From: Chromera velia
Lineage: Eukaryota; Sar; Chromeraceae
Assembly (NCBI GenBank): GCA_018398765.1
Contig: JAHBMJ010003248.1
Location: forward strand, 1-12,067
Direction of reading: 5' to 3'
DNA: 12,067 bases
The position numbers and the translations under genes were made by a program. Below the pieces are notes generated by a model. It saw only the letters and a program-made list of their open reading frames with translations. It ran no database searches and was not told the origin of the DNA. Shown in pieces: positions 8,806 through 12,067 of this stretch. Numbering within the stretch: position 1 is the first letter of the stretch; each line of letters opens with the position of its first letter.

Positions 8806-8926
8806 ATCAGTTGGTTCAGCGATTGCATGATCAAGCTGACATTGTAGAGATGGGAAGGAAGGGCGTGCTGCCACAATCGGCCAGTCTGGATCGGCATGCC
8901 ACTGCGCATGCATGGAAGGACACCTG
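8806..8926 (+). CDS. Candidate internal exon of an unrecognised gene
   Basis: The block is bounded by a pyrimidine-rich acceptor ending TCCTGACAG (8805) and a donor CTG|GTGAGTG (8927) that fits the general eukaryotic consensus closely. One frame is open throughout: QLVQRLHDQADIVEMGRKG, then VLPQSASLDRHATAHAWKDT. Its start phase is 1 and its end phase is 2 (121 nt). It may be helical and charged; no family is recognised. No adjacent exon could be matched. Gene C lies on the opposite strand only 34 bp beyond the donor, so if real its next exon would lie past gene C. It could be a chance arrangement. Confidence 0.3.
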
Positions 8927-8959
8927 GTGAGTGTTCCTCACGAGGAAGCCGACTAAGGA

Positions 8960-9943
8960 TCAATCGCAGTTCCCAGCTGCGAGGTCACCCGACCTGTAGC
9001 ATGACGGCGTATTCGCAGCTGCCCACCTTAACCCGGCAGCCTCCAACTTGGGGGCAACAGTCAATCCCTCCTGATTCTCAAAAACAGACACCCCGGATGA
9101 GAAGCCGAAGTCATTCATCGGGCCAAAGCTCTCAAAGCCCGAAATCATTCCCAATTTGGGGCTCCCGGTGATCGCCAGCCCGCTTTCTAGCGACTTCAGA
9201 GCGTTGAAGCCGTCCATTTTCACCAACTCACTCTTGAAAGTAATGGACAGACGACGGAGATTCTCGACTCGATTGAAGCCCAAAACCTCTGTAATCGAAT
9301 CTTGTCCTGCCGTACGCAGTGAAAAGAGGGTCTTCAGACAGGGGAAGACGGTATCACCCTCAAATGGTCCTAAGGACCTAGGGGGGCGCCGAGAGAAGCT
9401 CAGTTCTTGTTCCTCCACCTCAACAACATTGTCAAAGGTGTACCCGTCAGCGTTGAGGGTCCATGTGCTAATGCCATTGGTGCTGGACAGAAATGCTATG
9501 TCTGAAAACTCATCAGATGTGCAGGGAGATTCGTCCTCATCTGTGGAAAGGACCCAGTCGAACGATGCATCGTCAATCGTGTGGAGTCCTGGGTTGTTGG
9601 CTTTGAAGGATCTGTACTCTTCCAGTGCAATCAGACCCTCAGAAGAGTCTTCGCACAGAGCGTTGAGGTCTGAAGGCACGTACACGGGCAGAGAAGAGAG
9701 ATCCCCGTCAAAACAGGCATCTTCTTCCTTCTTCTTTTTCTGATCCCCGCTTTTAAAGTCTTTTTTTGAATCCCCCCCGAAGAGGTCCTTTCCGAAATTG
9801 AACAGAGAGAACGCCTCTCCATCCTTTGCCCCGAAGAGAGAGGTCAGGTGCAAATCTTTTAACTCTACTCCCGTTGTTTCTCGAGCCATAAGAAGGGCAG
9901 AGAGAGCTGAAAGGAGGGAGAGGAAGCGGTAGTGCAGCATCAT
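8960..9943 (-). CDS. Secreted protein with leucine-rich / receptor-L-like repeats, single exon (gene C)
   Basis: An intronless 327-residue frame starts at the first of two adjacent ATGs (9943), with an in-frame TGA four codons upstream. It begins with a clear signal peptide (MMLHYRFLSLLSALSALLMA), likely cleaved near residues 20-25. A Lys/Asp/Glu-rich segment lies at about 60-75. Six Cys residues (an even number, as in disulfide-bonded exported proteins) are spread over the chain. From about residue 200 the pattern is repeat-like: ITEVLGFNRVENLRRLSI, then LVKMDGFNALKSLESGLAI, then SPKLGMISGFESF. Each unit has Leu/Ile at fixed spacing followed by an aromatic-ended GF. This resembles receptor-L-domain or irregular LRR repeats, which mediate protein or ligand binding outside the cell. 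There is no C-terminal membrane segment, so it is probably secreted. The precise role is unknown. Confidence 0.75.
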   Translation of the reverse strand: MMLHYRFLSLLSALSALLMARETTGVELKDLHLTSLFGAKDGEAFSLFNFGKDLFGGDSKKDFKSGDQKKKKEEDACFDGDLSSLPVYVPSDLNALCEDSSEGLIALEEYRSFKANNPGLHTIDDASFDWVLSTDEDESPCTSDEFSDIAFLSSTNGISTWTLNADGYTFDNVVEVEEQELSFSRRPPRSLGPFEGDTVFPCLKTLFSLRTAGQDSITEVLGFNRVENLRRLSITFKSELVKMDGFNALKSLESGLAITGSPKLGMISGFESFGPMNDFGFSSGVSVFENQEGLTVAPKLEAAGLRWAAANTPSCYRSGDLAAGNCD

Positions 9944-10194
9944 TATCTTTCCTCACTGGTCTCTATGGATAGATACGTATACTGGAACAGGCTTCAGAGA
10001 GCGAAAAGAACAAGGATCTCGTGATCTGGTATACATATATGGTTGTAGCTCAATGATGACACGCACCAAGAACAAGCCCTGCTGGAAAGGCACGATGCCC
10101 ATTGATTCGGCGCAGAAAGTCATCAGATGACTTCCAGTAATCGCCTCGTAGTCAATTAATGCAGACTGCATGACTGACCTTCGTGTTAAAACCA

Positions 10195-10206
10195 TGCATG
10201 CATGCA
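10195..10206. promoter_or_regulatory. Two overlapping TGCATGCA palindromes
   Basis: The 12-bp run contains TGCATGCA twice, offset by four bases, about 250 bp upstream of gene C and 370 bp upstream of gene D. TGCATGCA-type motifs are bound by ApiAP2 factors in Plasmodium. Use here as a regulatory site is inferred. Confidence 0.4.
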
Positions 10207-10210
10207 GGAG

Positions 10211-10250
10211 CCGGCTGGGGACGCGATGCATGGGCCGCGTCCCCAACCGG
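10211..10250. repeat. Strong inverted repeat (15-bp stem, 10-nt loop)
   Basis: CCGGCTGGGGACGCG pairs with CGCGTCCCCAACCGG, with one G-T-type mismatch, around the loop ATGCATGGGC. The stem is GC-rich and would be very stable as RNA or cruciform DNA. It sits directly after the TGCATGCA cluster. Confidence 0.7.
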
Positions 10251-10288
10251 ATCAGCGTTGCTCAACTATACATGCCGAGCGATACACG

Positions 10289-10315
10289 TATATATATATA
10301 TATATATATATATAT
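10289..10315. repeat. (TA)n microsatellite
   Basis: About 13 TA units lie in the divergent intergenic region; a shorter TA run occurs near 10495-10505. Confidence 0.9.
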
Positions 10316-10572
10316 GGTACCAGAAGTGTACCTGACTGCTGCAGAAGAATTCAATGGAAGGTCACTTGCACACTACATTCACATCAGGGAGCTCTTCTGT
10401 TGCACAGAAGTTCTTTCCCCGGAAAGGCAGAAATGAAGCGGCTGCATTGACTACGCATTCACGCATATTAAGTGAATTAGGTCTGCACTCATACATATAT
10501 ATATACTCTGCATGCTTTGACAAATCGTCCGGCAACAAAATAATGTTCTCTGCATAGAGATCGAGTTTCCCA

Positions 10573-11405
10573 ATGCAGGTTGCCCTAACGGGGCTTTGCC
10601 TTGGTCGTCACAGGCCTCGTGGCTTCCGCTTCTTTGTCAGCCCCTCATTCCTTTCCCTTCTCGCTTGCGCCCTGCTGGCTCCTCGATCCGGCCGGACGGA
10701 GAGCCAAGTTGAAAGCGAGGGGCAGGGGCTCTCCTTAACGCTCTCTCACCTGACGCACGAGCACTGGGCAGCCCTCTTCAAGGCGCCACCAGGCACAGGT
10801 GAGACCATTATCTCATTTGCCCTGTGTTTGTGTGCTTTTGCGGGTTGACAAAAGTGGTTTCTTTGATGTAATGAAGTTGCCACGTCTTTCAGTGCACTAA
10901 ATGTGTCGAAGTTTGCACGGGCAACGCATGCGTGTCAAAGAGCGCCCGCAGGATCAGTAGTGCGTAATAAGATGTTTTCTTTTGGTAAAGGGACTCAAAA
11001 GAAAGAATGATGGATATCTTCTACCCCGGCTAGCTGTCTCGCTCATCTACGACGCCTGTCCGGCCTTCCAATTTCTCATTCTGTCAATTGCCCTGCATGT
11101 CCCCGCATGTCACCCTTTCACCTTGTTGCCCATCAGCGTCACTGCTCTTTGCTCGTCTGTTTGTTTACCTGCTCGACTACCGTGTCTCAATGTAGTTGCA
11201 AAGGTTGACCTTCTGTGTGTTGCGCCTGAATCAGGATTCAGTGCACTTGACGATCCTTTTGAAATCTTCTGCATAGATCTGCAAGTGGACGTGCATTTCT
11301 GTGTGCGCATGCCTGTATGTATGCTTGCACGCAGTCTTTATCCAGGCAGGGGAGCCAACCGAAGAACCTTTGGTCGACCTCTACCGGTCTGCAGACGTGG
11401 AAGCG
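10573..11405 (+). CDS. 5' part of a predicted secreted or ER protein gene (gene D), exons partly resolved
   Basis: Exon 1 (10573-10798) starts at the first ATG after an in-frame TAG (10555-10557). It encodes a leader with a hydrophobic core (about residues 20-36, FFVSPSFLSLLACALLA) and then SLTLSHLTHEHWAALFKAPP. It ends at ACAG|GTGAGA (donor 10799, phase 1). The proposed exon 2 (11335-11405) follows the acceptor GCACGCAG, joins in phase and reads VFIQAGEPTEEPLVDLYRSADVEA before GCG|GTCAGT (11406). Without that splice the frame ends at TGA 11412-11414. The LT-x-E-x-W-x-x-L-F segment faintly recalls the start of thioredoxin/PDI domains, but no WCxxC is visible. A further open stretch reading RTLFVLALVEEGNKLE (about 11448-11498) looks protein-like but could not be joined in phase. 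Exon 1 is moderately secure; exon 2 is tentative. Confidence 0.4.
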
Positions 11406-11414
11406 GTCAGTTGA

Positions 11415-11708
11415 GGATTATTACCAAGGAGACAGGCATCCCAGAAACAGAACGCTCTTTGTTCTTGCCCTGGTTGAGGAAGGCAACAAACTGGAGGTTT
11501 GAAGAGAGACATGCAGACAACATGAGTCGAAAGATAGACCCTGTCTGCCGCATTTCAGGTTTACTTGTCCTGGCCAACGCTTCTTCTGCTCATCTGTTGC
11601 AGTAACTGTTAATGAGCTCTTTTTTCTCTCGATCACTGCTCATTTGGTGACTTCTTTTTCAATCTCTCAGCTGACCACTCTATAATCAAGGTGACCTGCA
11701 GCCAGATT
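11415..11708 (+). other. Probable intron/exon region of gene D, unresolved
   Basis: Several acceptor-like sites are present (CGCATTTCAG near 11558, CAATCTCTCAG near 11670), with short open stretches between, including RTLFVLALVEEGNKLE. I could not build a continuous reading frame. Confidence 0.3.
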
Positions 11709-11739
11709 TTCTCTCTCTGTCTGTCTGTCTGTCTGTCTA

Positions 11740-11788
<49 letters not shown>

Positions 11789-11978
11789 CCGTCTGTCCGT
11801 CTATCCGTCTGTCCGTCTGTCCGTCTGTCGGTCTGTCCATCTGTCTGTCCGTCCGTCTGTCTGTCTGTCTGTCCGTCCGTCTGTCTGTCTGTCCGTCTGT
11901 CTGTCTGTCTGTCCGTCCGTCTGTCCGTCTGTCTCTCCGTCTGTCTGTCTCTCCGTCTGTCCGTCTGTCCGTCTCTCT

Positions 11979-12012
<34 letters not shown>

Positions 12013-12014
12013 CC

Positions 12015-12046
<32 letters not shown>

Positions 12047-12067
12047 GTGTGTCTGTCTGTCTGTCTG
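11709..12067. repeat. (CTGT)n tetranucleotide array with CCGT, CTAT and CTCT variants
   Basis: A continuous tetramer array runs to the window edge and beyond. Pure CTGT blocks alternate with blocks rich in CTGTCCGT octamers. The frame of the array is kept throughout, indicating expansion by tetramer units and spread of single-base variants. Confidence 0.95.

Larger units (their letters stand above)
9944..10572. promoter_or_regulatory. Divergent intergenic region between gene C and gene D
   Basis: It separates the start of minus-strand gene C from the start of plus-strand gene D, so it should hold both promoters. It includes two overlapping TGCATGCA sites (10195-10206), a strong hairpin (10211-10250) and a TA microsatellite. 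Short frames here are not convincing genes. Confidence 0.45.

Noticed and set aside
9156-9743. 195-residue plus-strand frame
   Set aside because: It is a Ser-rich shadow of gene C, which has the signal peptide, upstream stop and repeat pattern on the other strand.

Overview
The window looks like nuclear DNA of a microbial eukaryote. Genes have introns, donors fit GTNAG, coding exons favour G/C at third positions, retroelement remnants are present, and the palindrome TGCATGCA is strongly over-represented. That motif is familiar from apicomplexans and relatives, so an alveolate such as a chromerid alga or coccidian-like lineage is a reasonable guess. This is inference; another GC-balanced protist cannot be excluded.

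Left part (1-2265): a minus-strand piece of a non-LTR-type reverse transcriptase runs off the left edge. An AT-rich tract of about 1.2 kb follows. It carries a 218-bp MITE-like element with 27-bp inverted ends flanked by TA, a short perfect palindrome and a weak chromodomain-like relic.

Gene A (2266-4075, minus) is the most secure gene: an LSM12 homologue of 304 residues in two exons, with an unusually long Gly/Lys/Glu-rich tail and a pyrimidine-rich intron holding degenerate repeats. Upstream is an 893-bp intergenic region shared head-to-head with gene B. It holds a GC-rich imperfect palindrome between TTAA sites and one TGCATGCA.

Gene B (4969-7254, plus) is a reconstructed multi-exon gene for a secreted Cys-containing protein. 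It has a signal peptide, a C-x-G-x-P...G-x-C module and phase-matched exons. Its 3' end is uncertain.

An AT-rich tract (about 7255-8600) contains a 287-bp foldback element made almost entirely of ATAGT/ACTAT pentamers inside inverted repeats that start ATCTATGAGTCGGC. A well-bounded candidate internal exon (8806-8926, plus) follows.

Gene C (8960-9943, minus) encodes an intronless 327-residue secreted protein with leucine-rich/receptor-L-like repeats. It is divergent from gene D (from 10573, plus), which begins with a signal peptide and whose later exons are only partly resolved. Their shared upstream region has overlapping TGCATGCA sites, a strong 15-bp-stem hairpin and a TA microsatellite. 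The window ends in a (CTGT/CCGT)n array of more than 350 bp. No functional link between genes A to D is apparent beyond B, C and D all appearing to enter the secretory pathway.
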